A stretch of DNA of 64,000 bases from JARFQW01 sp963842955 (lineage in GTDB: Bacteria > Pseudomonadota > Gammaproteobacteria > Steroidobacterales > XN24), in NCBI GenBank assembly GCA_963842955.1, contig CAWJIJ010000011.1, forward strand, positions 558,001-622,000. The letters are read 5' to 3'. Below, piece after piece: positions 34,108-42,473 of this stretch. Positions within the stretch are counted from its first letter, which is position 1. Each line of letters starts with the position of its first letter. The notes beneath the pieces were generated by a model. That model was not told the origin of the DNA and did not search any database. It saw nothing but the letters and a program-made list of their open reading frames with translations. The position numbers were made by a program, and so were the translations under genes.

Positions 34108-34771
34108 GTCCGACAATGCGCCCGCCGACCCGGCTGATCCAGCAGTTGAAAGCCACCACGATTCTGGGGTGCCGTCCCTGGTAAGGGTAAATCTCGTGGC
34201 GCAGGTAGGAAGGGAACATCACGAGCTGACCCCGTTCGTGCCGGATGTCGCAGGTCCCGGTGTTGTAGGGCGCCTTGAGTTCCCGGTTGCCCGGGTCGGA
34301 GTACATGTCCACGTGGCCCCGTGGGTCGTGAAACCGGACGAGTCCACTGTCCGGGCGACCGGGGACCGTCTCCCCCGGATGCACGCAGAAAATCCCGGAC
34401 CAGGAGGCGTTCGGATGATTGTGCTGACCCTGGAAACCGTGCTGCCGGGTCACGTGGAACCAGGAATGATAGTCGAATCGCAGCCCGCCCATTGCGTCGT
34501 CGCCATAGCCGTTCAGCTGCTGCACAAGGCCGGCAACCGACTCATGGCAGGCGGCGGCCAGCCGGCGCACCGGCGGGTCAGGCCAGTTGAACAGGTCGAA
34601 GCGGCTTTCGAACAGGGGGCCGTGCATCGTGTCGATGACTTTCTTGTGACGCCAGGCTTCTCCCTCGGCCTCCCGAGCGAGGAACAGCGCCTCCAGCGCG
34701 GAGCACAGCTCGTCTGCCCCCGCCACGACATGCCGGGTGATGGGCACGGCAAAAAATGATTCGACCTTCAC
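34100..34771 (-). CDS. TIGR02466-type 2-oxoglutarate/Fe(II) oxygenase-like protein
   Basis: 223-residue double-stranded beta-helix protein of the putative 2OG-Fe(II) oxygenase family. Likely metal ligands are H117 and H119 in GQHNHPNASWSGIFCVHP and a distal H192 in PSYLRHEIYPYQG, with R200 or R203 for 2-oxoglutarate. The family's first acidic ligand is not a plain HxD here. Substrate unknown; relatives modify proteins or small molecules, sometimes from phage. It is next to an L,D-transpeptidase (gap 2 bases) and an amidase (overlap). Confidence 0.75.
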   Translation of the reverse strand: MKVESFFAVPITRHVVAGADELCSALEALFLAREAEGEAWRHKKVIDTMHGPLFESRFDLFNWPDPPVRRLAAACHESVAGLVQQLNGYGDDAMGGLRFDYHSWFHVTRQHGFQGQHNHPNASWSGIFCVHPGETVPGRPDSGLVRFHDPRGHVDMYSDPGNRELKAPYNTGTCDIRHERGQLVMFPSYLRHEIYPYQGRHPRIVVAFNCWISRVGGRIVGHG

Positions 34772-34773
34772 GG

Positions 34774-35262
34774 CTACGGGAGGATCGTGATTGGCGTGTT
34801 GTCGGAAACGGACAGCCAGATATCGATCATCGCCGCGTTGCTGACCGCGATGCAGCCGTCCGTCCAGTCGGTTCTCAGGTACTCGCGGACCGGCCGGTCA
34901 GCGTAGTTGGGAAGACCGTGAATCATGATCATCCCGCCCGGATCGCGCCCCGAACGGCGAGCGCGGGCCCAGTCCTCGGGACCGGGATAGGAGATGTGGA
35001 TTGACATGTAGAAGTCACTGTTGGCGTTGCGCCAGTCAAGCAGATACGTCCCTTCCGGCGTCCTCAGGTCACCCTCCCGCTCCTTGTGCCCCACCGGGTT
35101 GCCGCCCAGGGAGATCGGGTACTCGCGGAGAACCTCGTCTTCCGCCATCAGGTAGAGCATCCGCTCGCCCTTCTTGACGAGAACGCGGTCCACGGAATTC
35201 ATTTCCGTGGACCAGGCGCCGCCGGATAGCGCCACCAGCAAGAGCGCAATGACGGTCTTCAT
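34774..35262 (-). CDS. L,D-transpeptidase (YkuD domain)
   Basis: 162-residue exported enzyme that makes 3-3 peptidoglycan cross-links or attaches proteins to the cell wall. After a signal peptide (about 1-18) the YkuD domain has REYPISLGGNPVGHKEREGD, LRTPEGTYLLD, H115 in MIMIHGLPN and the catalytic C137 in WTDGCIAVSNAAM. It is of the small ErfK type without a LysM domain. It lies 102 bases after one oxygenase gene and two bases before another. Confidence 0.9.
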   Translation of the reverse strand: MKTVIALLLVALSGGAWSTEMNSVDRVLVKKGERMLYLMAEDEVLREYPISLGGNPVGHKEREGDLRTPEGTYLLDWRNANSDFYMSIHISYPGPEDWARARRSGRDPGGMIMIHGLPNYADRPVREYLRTDWTDGCIAVSNAAMIDIWLSVSDNTPITILP

Positions 35263-35364
35263 CGGGCCATCTCACCCGCGGTTGTCGCCACCATGGATGC
35301 GGCGGGTGCGTCCAGGGATACGCTTTCCATGTATTCCCTCATCGTCGAATTGGTCGGTTCGTTG

Positions 35365-35967
35365 TCATGGGACCGGGCTGTCGGGCAGCCGGGTCAGGTG
35401 AAACGCCATGGTCATCCGCAGGTCCTGCGTATTGCGGGTCGGCGGTCGGGCCCAGTGCTGATGGCGCGCATCGAAGAATACTATGCGGCCGGGCTTCGGG
35501 ACGACGGCAAAGGTCACATCCGTGCGCGCCCGGTTGTAGAAAAGCGTCTCGCCGCCGTAATCGACATGCCACTTCGGATTCAGATAGACCAGTACCGTGT
35601 ACCAGCCCTCCTCGTCCGATGGGTTGTCGGTGTGCAGAGCGTTCTCCATGCCGAAGGTCTGGCCATTGAGAAAAACATCCCGAATGGCAAACGAAAACGG
35701 CTTGAGCCCCTGCTCGAGTCGCTCCCACAGGCGCTGCGCCAGGGGATGGGCGTCTTCGATTTTCGACGGGTCATCGGACTGGTGCCGTGGCTCACAAAGT
35801 ATTGTGGCGCCCCAGAAGGGGTTGAGGCTGTACTTCGCGTCCGCCACGTCGCCGTAGCGCCACCCGCAATTTGACGATCCTGTCGCCCATTCGAACAACT
35901 CCCGGATGAGCTCCGGGTCCAGGGCATGATCCACAATGTGGATCACCTTGTTTTCTACTCTCAGCAT
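35365..35967 (-). CDS. Prolyl-4-hydroxylase-like 2-oxoglutarate/Fe(II) oxygenase
   Basis: 200 residues forming a single P4Hc-type domain. Fe(II) ligands are H112 and D114 (ALHTDNPSDEEGW), with a distal His at 169 or 171 (FFDARHQHWARPP) and R184 for 2-oxoglutarate. The LVYLNPKWHVDYGGETLFYN segment is characteristic of the family. The target (protein prolyl, aspartyl or a small molecule) is unknown. It is unlike the TIGR02466-type oxygenase 1.2 kb away, so these are separate families and not duplicates. Confidence 0.82.
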   Translation of the reverse strand: MLRVENKVIHIVDHALDPELIRELFEWATGSSNCGWRYGDVADAKYSLNPFWGATILCEPRHQSDDPSKIEDAHPLAQRLWERLEQGLKPFSFAIRDVFLNGQTFGMENALHTDNPSDEEGWYTVLVYLNPKWHVDYGGETLFYNRARTDVTFAVVPKPGRIVFFDARHQHWARPPTRNTQDLRMTMAFHLTRLPDSPVP

Positions 35968-36049
35968 GGTCGTCGCGTTTTCTTTCCGGTCTCCATTCGC
36001 GTCCGCCGCCGCCGGCGACCCGGGCGGAAGGCCTTGGCGCGGTATTCTA

Positions 36050-36766
36050 TCAAGCGATCTCGCGTAACCAGAGTCGTGTGGCGCCGGAAACTGCCGCCGG
36101 CATCGCCGCGAAATTGAGGACGGGCACGGTGGTCATCAGCAGCACACCGGCGCCGAACCCCAGAGCGAGCCCTCGCCGTTCCCGGAGCAGCACCCGCTGG
36201 GCCCGAAAACCCATACCCTGGTTGCCCAGCGGATAGTCCATGTACTCCACGGCCAGCACCCAGGCGCCGAACAGCAGCCACAGCAGCGAAGCGGCGGCGT
36301 TGACCACCGGAATAACGGAAATAATCAGCAGCGGAATAGCAAGCAACGCAAAACTGGCGAGCTTGCGCACCTCGTTCACCGGGGCAGTCAGCAAATCCTG
36401 CGCAATCGAGGTGGACGGCTCGGCCGCGACATGGCCCTCAAGCGCGGCCACCTTCTCGGAAAGCAGCCCGTTGAACGGCGAGGCCAGGACATTGGCTACG
36501 ACCGTGAACAGCACCCACACGGCCACCAGGAACGCCAGGACGGCCAGCGGCCAGATGAGCCACGTGAGCCAGTCCAGCCAGTCAGGCAGGCGCGCTTCCA
36601 GCCAGCCGGTGAAGCGGCTCAGCTGATCCAGGGCCAGGAACCCGGCGGTCCCGAAAACAAGCGTATTCACGAGTAGCGGAATCACGACAAAGCGTTTCAG
36701 CCCGCGCCGGCGCAGCATGCCCAGGCCGCCGAGCGCATAGCCGAAGCCCCGGGCAAACCCGGTCAC
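36050..36766 (-). CDS. cysZ: CysZ/EI24-family membrane protein, sulfate uptake
   Basis: 238-residue inner-membrane protein. Members carry sulfate for cysteine synthesis. It has four hydrophobic regions, with the family start GFGYALGGLGMLRRRGLKRFVVIPLLVN (quoted only in part), VVANVLASPFNGLLSEKV, LTAPVNEVRKLASF and the late motif VEYMDYPLGNQGMGFRAQRV. The GTG start overlaps the patatin stop. No other cys genes are nearby, so the role is inferred from family alone. Confidence 0.88.
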   Translation of the reverse strand: MTGFARGFGYALGGLGMLRRRGLKRFVVIPLLVNTLVFGTAGFLALDQLSRFTGWLEARLPDWLDWLTWLIWPLAVLAFLVAVWVLFTVVANVLASPFNGLLSEKVAALEGHVAAEPSTSIAQDLLTAPVNEVRKLASFALLAIPLLIISVIPVVNAAASLLWLLFGAWVLAVEYMDYPLGNQGMGFRAQRVLLRERRGLALGFGAGVLLMTTVPVLNFAAMPAAVSGATRLWLREIA

Positions 36767-37473
36767 GCCAGATCCGCCAAGGGCCGTTGCAGCGCGTCCA
36801 GGGTTGCCGCCCGCGCGATACCCGCCGCCCTCGGTCCTTCGTCCAGCGCATCAGGGCCCAGGCGCGGCAGGCCGGGCACCCGGAGCACCGGGATATCGCC
36901 GGGCGACGCGCCGCCCGGCAGCGCGTGGGCGAGGACCCGGCCCTGAACGCCGTGAAGGGCGTTGCGATCCCGGATGCCACCATCCCAGAACAATCGGAGG
37001 CCGCGGCGCAGGGGCTGGAACAACAGCGGCACCGCACACGAGGCATAGATCGCATCCACGAGCTGCCATCCGGTGGCCGTCCGCGTCCTGGCAGCCACGC
37101 CGTCGAAAACGGAGATGCGAAGGGGAACCCGACAGTCGTCGACGGTCCGGGTGCCGGTCAACCCGGAAATCAGGTGGCGAAAACGCCTCCCCCGAAGCAG
37201 GCCGAGCCCGGGAGCCGGGTCCCAGAAATCCGACTTGGACAGACCCGAAAACAAAGCAGACAAGCGGGCGGCGGGCAGTCCGGCAGCCCAGAGACCGCCG
37301 GTCAAGGCCCCTGCGCTGGCCCCGGACACGGCCGCCGGCGACACGCCGGACTCTTCCAGAGCAGCGAGAACACCGGCGTGAGCGAAGAATCCGAAAAACC
37401 CCGCGGACAGCGCGAGCGTGTAGGGCCCGGAGTCCAGCCAGTCACCCAGCGTGGTGGTCACTGCCGCGCTCAC
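36763..37473 (-). CDS. Patatin-like phospholipase
   Basis: About 236 residues. Short patatin domain with the glycine-rich oxyanion part LSAGFFGFFAHAGVLAALEE, nucleophile in VSGASAGALTGG (GxSxG) and the DGG catalytic Asp in LFWDGGIRD. The substrate is expected to be a membrane lipid or neutral ester. It is at the small end for the family. The GTG at 37473 is used because a TTG eleven codons up would overlap the upstream gene; neither has a strong ribosome site. It overlaps cysZ at its 3' end. Confidence 0.82.
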   Translation of the reverse strand: MSAAVTTTLGDWLDSGPYTLALSAGFFGFFAHAGVLAALEESGVSPAAVSGASAGALTGGLWAAGLPAARLSALFSGLSKSDFWDPAPGLGLLRGRRFRHLISGLTGTRTVDDCRVPLRISVFDGVAARTRTATGWQLVDAIYASCAVPLLFQPLRRGLRLFWDGGIRDRNALHGVQGRVLAHALPGGASPGDIPVLRVPGLPRLGPDALDEGPRAAGIARAATLDALQRPLADLA

Positions 37474-37492
37474 TCGACCAGCGAACCGGGTC

Positions 37493-39196
37493 TCACAGGG
37501 GCGCAAGGCCGAGGACTTCCGGGCCTTGCTCGAAAGTCACATCCACCGGAATCCCCCGGCTGGCCAGGCGGCGCAGATCGTCTTCGAGCGCAGGGGAGAC
37601 GATTCCCATGGACTCCACGAACTCCGCGGTCCCCGCATAGTCACCGTCGCCCTGGAGCACCAGGATCTGGGCGGACAGTGCGGAGATCGCCTCGCGCATC
37701 CGTTCACCGTCCACCCGGTAGCGGCCCGTTGCGGCATCGCGGGTGAACGCATCCCAGGATTTGAAGTAGTTGAATCGAACCATGTTGGCCCGCCCGTGGG
37801 CGCTGGTGGCACCGAAGCGAACGGAGCGGAAGATGCCGGCGAGAAACGTGACGTAGTAGTCCATCAGCTCGGCCCCTTCCAGCTCGTCATGATCGCTGAG
37901 CCAGGTGATCATGTACAAACCCAGCACGTCTGCCTTGCCTTCCTCCATGCTGGACGCGTACTCCTTCAGGGCCGCACGCACGGTGCCACGGCCGTTCACC
38001 GTGTTTTTTATGCCGAGGCCATGGGCGACTTCGTGAAACATGGTGTTTGCGAAGAAAGCATCGAAGGTCACGTGCTCACGCTGGTCTACGGCGATCAGCT
38101 CATCGGCAATGGGCATCATTATGCGGTCGAACTTCGCACGCATGGCGTTCTTCAGCTGCAGCCGGCGCGTTCCCTTCCGAAGCTGCACCTGCTCGTCATT
38201 GGGCAGGTTGATGGCAATGGTCTTGGAACCGGCGTTCGAGTGCCCGGCGTAATAAAGAACATCATAGGCATTCAGATCCGAGTCGGTCCCGGGCGTCTCG
38301 CTGCGGTAAATCGGCGACACGGGCAGGCCGTTCTGCAGATCCGGCAGGAAGTTCGCATATCGGGCAAGCCGCTGGCTCCAGGCATGGTCTTTCAGGAGCA
38401 CGTAGGCCTCATAGGCGGCCCGATAGCCGAACAGCTGGTCCTCGTAGGTCTCGATGGCGCCGATGACCAGATCCAGCGTGTTGTCCTTCATGTCCATCCA
38501 GGCCAGGTCGCTGGGTTGGTAGTCATCGGTAATCAGCGCCCGTGCCCGGAGCGTCAGGTAGCGACGGAAGGCCTCGTTCTCTGTCCTCTCTGCCGCCTTG
38601 GCCAGGATGCGGGCGGCCCGCCCGAGCTGCTCTGTATAAGCCACGTGATAAGGCAGCGTTACAAGGGCACCGGCGTCGTCGCGCCGGACCAGGGAGTAAA
38701 GCCCGTACTTGTCCCCGATGCTGGCCGACTCGAACTCCTCCCGGGTCATGTCCTCCGGATAGAAGCGGGCCCCCAGGGGCTTCGCCGAATATCCGGCCAG
38801 AAACGGGGCATCACTGTTGAGCCGGTCCCAGGGCCCGTAGTTGATCTTCGCAAAGGCCCGCGCGCCGGGGTCCGCGATGCCCGCGAGGAACGGCTCCGAC
38901 GGTCCGTGGGCCTGCAGCCAGAACAGCTCGTCCATGATCTCGGCAGCCTCGATCAACAGACGCAGAACCTCGACCTGTCTCAGATCCAGGACCGAAAGGT
39001 CCGCTTCCAGCCGAACGGGGGCATAGGCCGCAAGGCGGATACGATCACCCGCATCCCCCAGGGGCGACAGGGTCCGGATATGGCGGACCTCCGCAGGCGG
39101 ATCCTCCTGCCGGGTCTGCGCGCAACCGGCGCTGAGCACAATCGCAGCAAGCGCTGCACCCGATACCATCCCTTGTACGATCCGTCTGCAGTTCAA
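37493..39196 (-). CDS. M49-like (dipeptidyl-peptidase III family) zinc lipoprotein peptidase
   Basis: 567 residues. Lipoprotein signal ends LSAGCAQ (Cys near 25). The catalytic part has MFHEVAHGLGIKN, with HExxH in place of DPP III's HExxxH, and a downstream SSMEEGKADVLGLYM (EExxxAD) supplying the second Glu. The upper lobe KINYGPWDRLNSDAPFLAG and RFYPEDMTREEF also fit the M49-like hydrolases. It probably works in the periplasm on small peptides, but substrate is unknown. TTG 39196 is chosen because AGAGGTGG lies at good distance and gives a basic N-terminus. Confidence 0.83.
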   Translation of the reverse strand: MNCRRIVQGMVSGAALAAIVLSAGCAQTRQEDPPAEVRHIRTLSPLGDAGDRIRLAAYAPVRLEADLSVLDLRQVEVLRLLIEAAEIMDELFWLQAHGPSEPFLAGIADPGARAFAKINYGPWDRLNSDAPFLAGYSAKPLGARFYPEDMTREEFESASIGDKYGLYSLVRRDDAGALVTLPYHVAYTEQLGRAARILAKAAERTENEAFRRYLTLRARALITDDYQPSDLAWMDMKDNTLDLVIGAIETYEDQLFGYRAAYEAYVLLKDHAWSQRLARYANFLPDLQNGLPVSPIYRSETPGTDSDLNAYDVLYYAGHSNAGSKTIAINLPNDEQVQLRKGTRRLQLKNAMRAKFDRIMMPIADELIAVDQREHVTFDAFFANTMFHEVAHGLGIKNTVNGRGTVRAALKEYASSMEEGKADVLGLYMITWLSDHDELEGAELMDYYVTFLAGIFRSVRFGATSAHGRANMVRFNYFKSWDAFTRDAATGRYRVDGERMREAISALSAQILVLQGDGDYAGTAEFVESMGIVSPALEDDLRRLASRGIPVDVTFEQGPEVLGLAPL

Positions 39197-39228
39197 CTGA
39201 CCACCTCTGTCGGTTGTTTGGACCCACG

Positions 39229-39261
39229 GGCCACGCCCGGCGCCGGGGCCGGCGCGTGGCC
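39229..39261. repeat. Long GC inverted repeat between TRIC and M49 genes
   Basis: GGCCACGC (39229-39236) pairs with GCGTGGCC (39254-39261), and the inner CCGGC/GCCGG extends the stem. There is no T run on either side, so it is more likely an mRNA-stabilising or attenuating hairpin than a terminator. Confidence 0.4.
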
Positions 39262-39279
39262 GATAGTATATCCAGCGGC

Positions 39280-39900
39280 CTAGCCGCGGGCGCGATAGAC
39301 GGGCAATCCGAGGTTCCAGCGCATCGCCGCCAGCCGCAGCCCCAAGCCGACCGCGACGCCCGCCACCATGGCAGGCACGGAGGCGAATCCAATGGCGCGC
39401 GCGCCCAGGTAGCTCAGGGCCGCCGCCATGCCAGCGGTCGCATAGAGTTCACGGCGCAATACGAGCGGAATTTCGCCGGCCAGCACATCTCTCATCATCC
39501 CTCCCGCCACACCGGTCAGGAGGCCCATCACGGCCGAAATCACGTAGCCGGAACCCGTGTCGAAGGCACGTTCGGCACCCAGCACGGAGAACAGGGCCAG
39601 CCCCCCGGCATCGGCAAAGAGAATTAGCCGCCTCGGCAATGACACCAGTCGCTCCGCCGCTACGGTCAGCACCGCCGCAACCGCGGCGGCGACGATAAAC
39701 ACCGGCTGGACCACCCAGAACACCGGAAGACCAAGAACGACGTCCCGCATCGTGCCGCCACCCACCGCCGTGACCACCCCCAATACGAGCGCGCCAAAGA
39801 GGTCCAGCTGCTTGTGTCCGATGGCGAGCACTCCGGACGCGGAGAACACCGCAACTCCGGCGAGACCCAGAACAAACAAGGTGAGGTCGACGGAGGGCAT
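39280..39900 (-). CDS. TRIC/YicG (UPF0126) family membrane protein
   Basis: 206-residue protein with seven predicted membrane helices in two related triplets. Each carries the family motif: VVTAVGGGTMRDVVLGLPV and LTGVAGGMMRDVLAGEIPL. Bacterial TRIC homologues act as trimeric K+-type channels, and some members transport glycine. It ends six bases beyond the hairpin region and precedes the M49 gene on the same strand. Confidence 0.88.
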   Translation of the reverse strand: MPSVDLTLFVLGLAGVAVFSASGVLAIGHKQLDLFGALVLGVVTAVGGGTMRDVVLGLPVFWVVQPVFIVAAAVAAVLTVAAERLVSLPRRLILFADAGGLALFSVLGAERAFDTGSGYVISAVMGLLTGVAGGMMRDVLAGEIPLVLRRELYATAGMAAALSYLGARAIGFASVPAMVAGVAVGLGLRLAAMRWNLGLPVYRARG

Positions 39901-39906
39901 CGATGC

Positions 39907-40398
39907 CTAGGGATCCTGGCGCTGACCGGAAATCAGAGACGGCATCACCAGGTCGCCCCGGGGACCGTAATACCAGTCCACATCCGCCAGCAGCAACAAC
40001 TCCTCGGACAGGTCCACACCCGGGACGAACCAGACGGGCCGGTGGCCGTCGAAGTACACCAGGTAGGGGTTTCCCGGCGCCAGGGAGAGACCGCAGGGGA
40101 TCCGCTCCTCATTTACAACGAGTCTCCGGGGCAAGGGCGTTTTCCAGCCCTCGGTAAGCTCGAACACGTAATCCACCCTGACTTCGCTGCCGAGATCCAT
40201 TTCCAGGCGGCGCTGGAACCGGGCCACGGCAATCGTGCTGGACGATTTCACCAGAAATGTCCGCGCCGTGTCGTCGTACTCCTGACCTTCAAGGATCGGC
40301 GGACGCGGCGCATGTTCGTTGCATGCTGCCGCCGGCGCCGTCCAGCCGGCCAGCAACGCGCCGGCCAGGCCGGCAATCAGCGCCGGTCTTCTGACCAT
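39907..40398 (-). CDS. Secreted hypothetical protein
   Basis: 163 residues with an N-terminal export signal ending APAAACNEH (signal peptidase I, or a weak lipobox). The mature part has DDTARTFLVKSSSTIAVARF and VDYVFELTEGWKTPLPRRLV, which suggests a beta-sandwich. No family recognised with confidence. It overlaps the upstream small gene by 22 bases and precedes the TRIC gene by six, so they are probably cotranscribed. Confidence 0.7.
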   Translation of the reverse strand: MVRRPALIAGLAGALLAGWTAPAAACNEHAPRPPILEGQEYDDTARTFLVKSSSTIAVARFQRRLEMDLGSEVRVDYVFELTEGWKTPLPRRLVVNEERIPCGLSLAPGNPYLVYFDGHRPVWFVPGVDLSEELLLLADVDWYYGPRGDLVMPSLISGQRQDP

Positions 40399-40793
40399 AC
40401 GCCGTTGCGGCCATTGAAATTCAGGACCCGGTCCGAGGTGAGAACAAACGCCGAGTAGTCCTCCGCCTCGAGCTGCTCGAGACGCTCGGTCGCCCTGCGC
40501 GGCACCTCCCTCCAGGCCGCGGTGTAGACGCTGTAGGCCACGATGCGCCGGGTGGTCACGAGCACCAGCATCGCCTGGGAACTGGCGCGCTCCTCCACAC
40601 GTTCCCTGCCGCCCAGCTCGAGGACATCATTGCGGCTGAACTGGATGTTCGACACCACGATTCGGCCATCATCCTCCTCGTGCCAGTAGAGGAGGCGGGC
40701 CGGCGGGTCATCGCCGGCATGGGCGAACTGCCTGCCCATGCCGAACGCGGTCAGCAGAACGATGGACACGAGAAAAACAAGGCAACGGCTCAT
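40377..40793 (-). CDS. Secreted hypothetical protein, probable sensor or assembly-type domain
   Basis: 138 residues starting at ATG 40793 with GGAG five bases upstream. A signal anchor (about 3-20) precedes a beta-rich domain with HEEDDGRIVVSNIQFSRNDV, LVTTRRIVAYSVYTAAWREV and VLTSDRVLNFNGRNGVW. The repeated TTRRI / TSDRV strands suggest two related beta-hairpins. No family recognised. The frame opens further upstream but overlaps the divergent solute-binding gene's promoter area. Confidence 0.65.
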   Translation of the reverse strand: MSRCLVFLVSIVLLTAFGMGRQFAHAGDDPPARLLYWHEEDDGRIVVSNIQFSRNDVLELGGRERVEERASSQAMLVLVTTRRIVAYSVYTAAWREVPRRATERLEQLEAEDYSAFVLTSDRVLNFNGRNGVWSEDRR

Positions 40794-40904
40794 GGCAACT
40801 CCATTGGGCATGGCCATGGTAACGCACAGCGCTCCGGCTGGCGGGGGTGGGCAGGGTTTCCGCGAGCGCGCTAAGGTACGGGTCCCTTGATCGTGGAGTC
40901 CGCG

Positions 40905-41663
40905 ATGCGTCACCCCTTGTTTGCCCGGCTGGCCACTGCCTGGATCGTACTGATTTCGATGATCGCCGCTCCGGCAGCGGCCGAGGAAACGATTGCTGTG
41001 GCCACGTACAACTGGCCACCGTATGTAGACCGCACGCTCGAGGAACACGGCCTCGCCGGCGCGGTGGCAAAGGAGGCCCTGCGCCGCGCCGGGCTGGGAA
41101 CGCGCTTCGTCAGCGACAGCTGGGCGCGGGCGCTCGCCGGAGTCGAGGCCGGGGAATATGTGGTGCTGGCCGGCGCCTGGGAATCCGCGGACCGTCAGAA
41201 GACCCTGCATTTCACCCGCCCCTTCGCCGAAAACCGGATCGTATTCGTAAAGATCCGGGGCGGCTCGTTCAGCTTCGCGGAGATGGAAGCCACCCGCGGC
41301 CAGGGACTGAGCCTGGGCGTGACGGCGGATTTCGCCTACCAGGACGCTCTTGCGGCATACCGCTTCGGGCCGGTCGTCACCGAGAATTTCGTCATCCAGA
41401 ATCTTCTCCGGCTACAGAATGGCGGGATCGATGTCACCGTCATGGACGCGGCGGTCCTGCACTACCACGCCAGCACCTACCTGGGGAGTCGTGGCGACGT
41501 CTTCGAAACCGCCGACAGGGCCCTGGCCAGCTACGGGCTTCGCCTGGCCGTCAGTGCCGCGCGACCTGACGGGGAGGACCTGGCACGGCGACTGGACGAG
41601 GCGCTGGAAAGCATGCAGGACGACGGAACCCTGGAGCGCCTGCGGGCCCGCTACCTGCCCTGA
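40905..41663 (+). CDS. Family 3 extracellular solute-binding protein
   Basis: 252-residue periplasmic binding protein. A signal peptide (about 1-25, ending PAAAEE) precedes an SBP_bac_3 domain with ATYNWPPYVD, GLAGAVAKEALRRAG, the hinge LGVTADFAYQDALAAY and a C-terminal LDEALESMQDDGTLERLRAR. The usual Arg/Asp amino-acid ligand motif of polar amino-acid binders is not plain, so the ligand is unknown; PA14/ABC-independent sensory proteins of the same fold exist. No permease is adjacent. ATG 40905 has GGAG seven bases upstream. Confidence 0.85.
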   Translation: MRHPLFARLATAWIVLISMIAAPAAAEETIAVATYNWPPYVDRTLEEHGLAGAVAKEALRRAGLGTRFVSDSWARALAGVEAGEYVVLAGAWESADRQKTLHFTRPFAENRIVFVKIRGGSFSFAEMEATRGQGLSLGVTADFAYQDALAAYRFGPVVTENFVIQNLLRLQNGGIDVTVMDAAVLHYHASTYLGSRGDVFETADRALASYGLRLAVSAARPDGEDLARRLDEALESMQDDGTLERLRARYLP

Positions 41664-41676
41664 GGCAAATCGCAAG

Positions 41677-41700
41677 AAAAACGGCGCCCGAAGGCGCCGT
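41677..41700 (-). terminator. Intrinsic terminator for the nrdJ operon
   Basis: On the minus strand, ACGGCGCC-TTCG-GGCGCCGT forms an 8-bp stem closed by a UUCG tetraloop and followed by TTTT (41677-41680). It lies 22 bases after the nrdJb stop. The plus strand lacks the T run, so it serves nrdJ. Confidence 0.8.
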
Positions 41701-41722
41701 GGCAGAGTCTTGTGGCTTCAGC

Positions 41723-42424
41723 CTAGCCGCACTTGGAGTCGCCGCAGTTCAGGCAGGTCATGCAGCCGTCCATCATGACGACCGCGGTCGTGTTGCACTT
41801 GCCGCACAGCTGGGCGCCGTCGGGAAAGGGCTTTTCGGCAAACGCATCCTGCTGCCTGGACTGAGCCTCGAACTCGGCCCGCTTCTCCTCCACGAGCCGC
41901 TGCTGATGCTCATCGAGACCCGGCAGATGCATCATGCCGATGGAGACCAGGTGGCGTTCAATGACCTCGCCCAGCTCGGCGATCAGCGAGGGCATGAACT
42001 TGCCGCCCGGACGCCAGTAGCCGCCTCGAGGATCGAACACGGCCTTGAGTTCCTCCACCAGGAACGCCGTGTCGCCGCCCTTGCGGAACACGGCAGACAT
42101 CACACGGGTGAGCGCCACGATCCACTGGTAGTGGTCGAGATCCTTGGTATTGATAAAGACCTCGAAGGGGCGCCGCTTCTCATGGGGAGTGTCTTCGTTG
42201 AGGATGATGTCGTTGATCGTGACATACATCGCGTGCTCGGCCACCGGCGGTTTGATCTTGTATGTGGCGCCGATCAGGCGCTCGGGGCGTTCGAGCTTTT
42301 CATGCATGCGCACCACGTTGCTGCTGTCATCGGCAGCAACCGCAGTGACGACGGGGGCGGGGGCAGCTTCCTCGGGCTTGGCGACCCGGTAGCCAACAAT
42401 CCTGTTCTCGATTTTTGTGCTCAT
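41723..42424 (-). CDS. nrdJb: NrdJb, class II ribonucleotide reductase C-terminal subunit
   Basis: 233 residues. It has a TSCPD-type domain (RPFEVFINTKDLDHYQWIVA, FLVEELKAVFDPRGGYWRPG) and a C-terminal zinc-ribbon CGKCNTTAVVMMDGCMTCLNCGDSKCG (quoted as CGKC, CLNC and CGDSKCG). The redox-active Cys pair of the tail re-reduces the active site in the partner subunit. It follows nrdJa by 49 bases on the minus strand. This split is known from Pseudomonas; both parts are needed for B12-dependent deoxyribonucleotide synthesis. Confidence 0.92.
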   Translation of the reverse strand: MSTKIENRIVGYRVAKPEEAAPAPVVTAVAADDSSNVVRMHEKLERPERLIGATYKIKPPVAEHAMYVTINDIILNEDTPHEKRRPFEVFINTKDLDHYQWIVALTRVMSAVFRKGGDTAFLVEELKAVFDPRGGYWRPGGKFMPSLIAELGEVIERHLVSIGMMHLPGLDEHQQRLVEEKRAEFEAQSRQQDAFAEKPFPDGAQLCGKCNTTAVVMMDGCMTCLNCGDSKCG

Positions 42425-42473
42425 CGTTCTGTCATCTCGCAGTCAGAGGGTGTTCCGGCTTGTTTCTGATCGC

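Noticed and set aside
37451..39283. 610-codon plus-strand frame opposite the M49-like gene
   Set aside because: The minus strand has a lipoprotein signal, HExxH and EExxxAD. The plus-strand frame has none.
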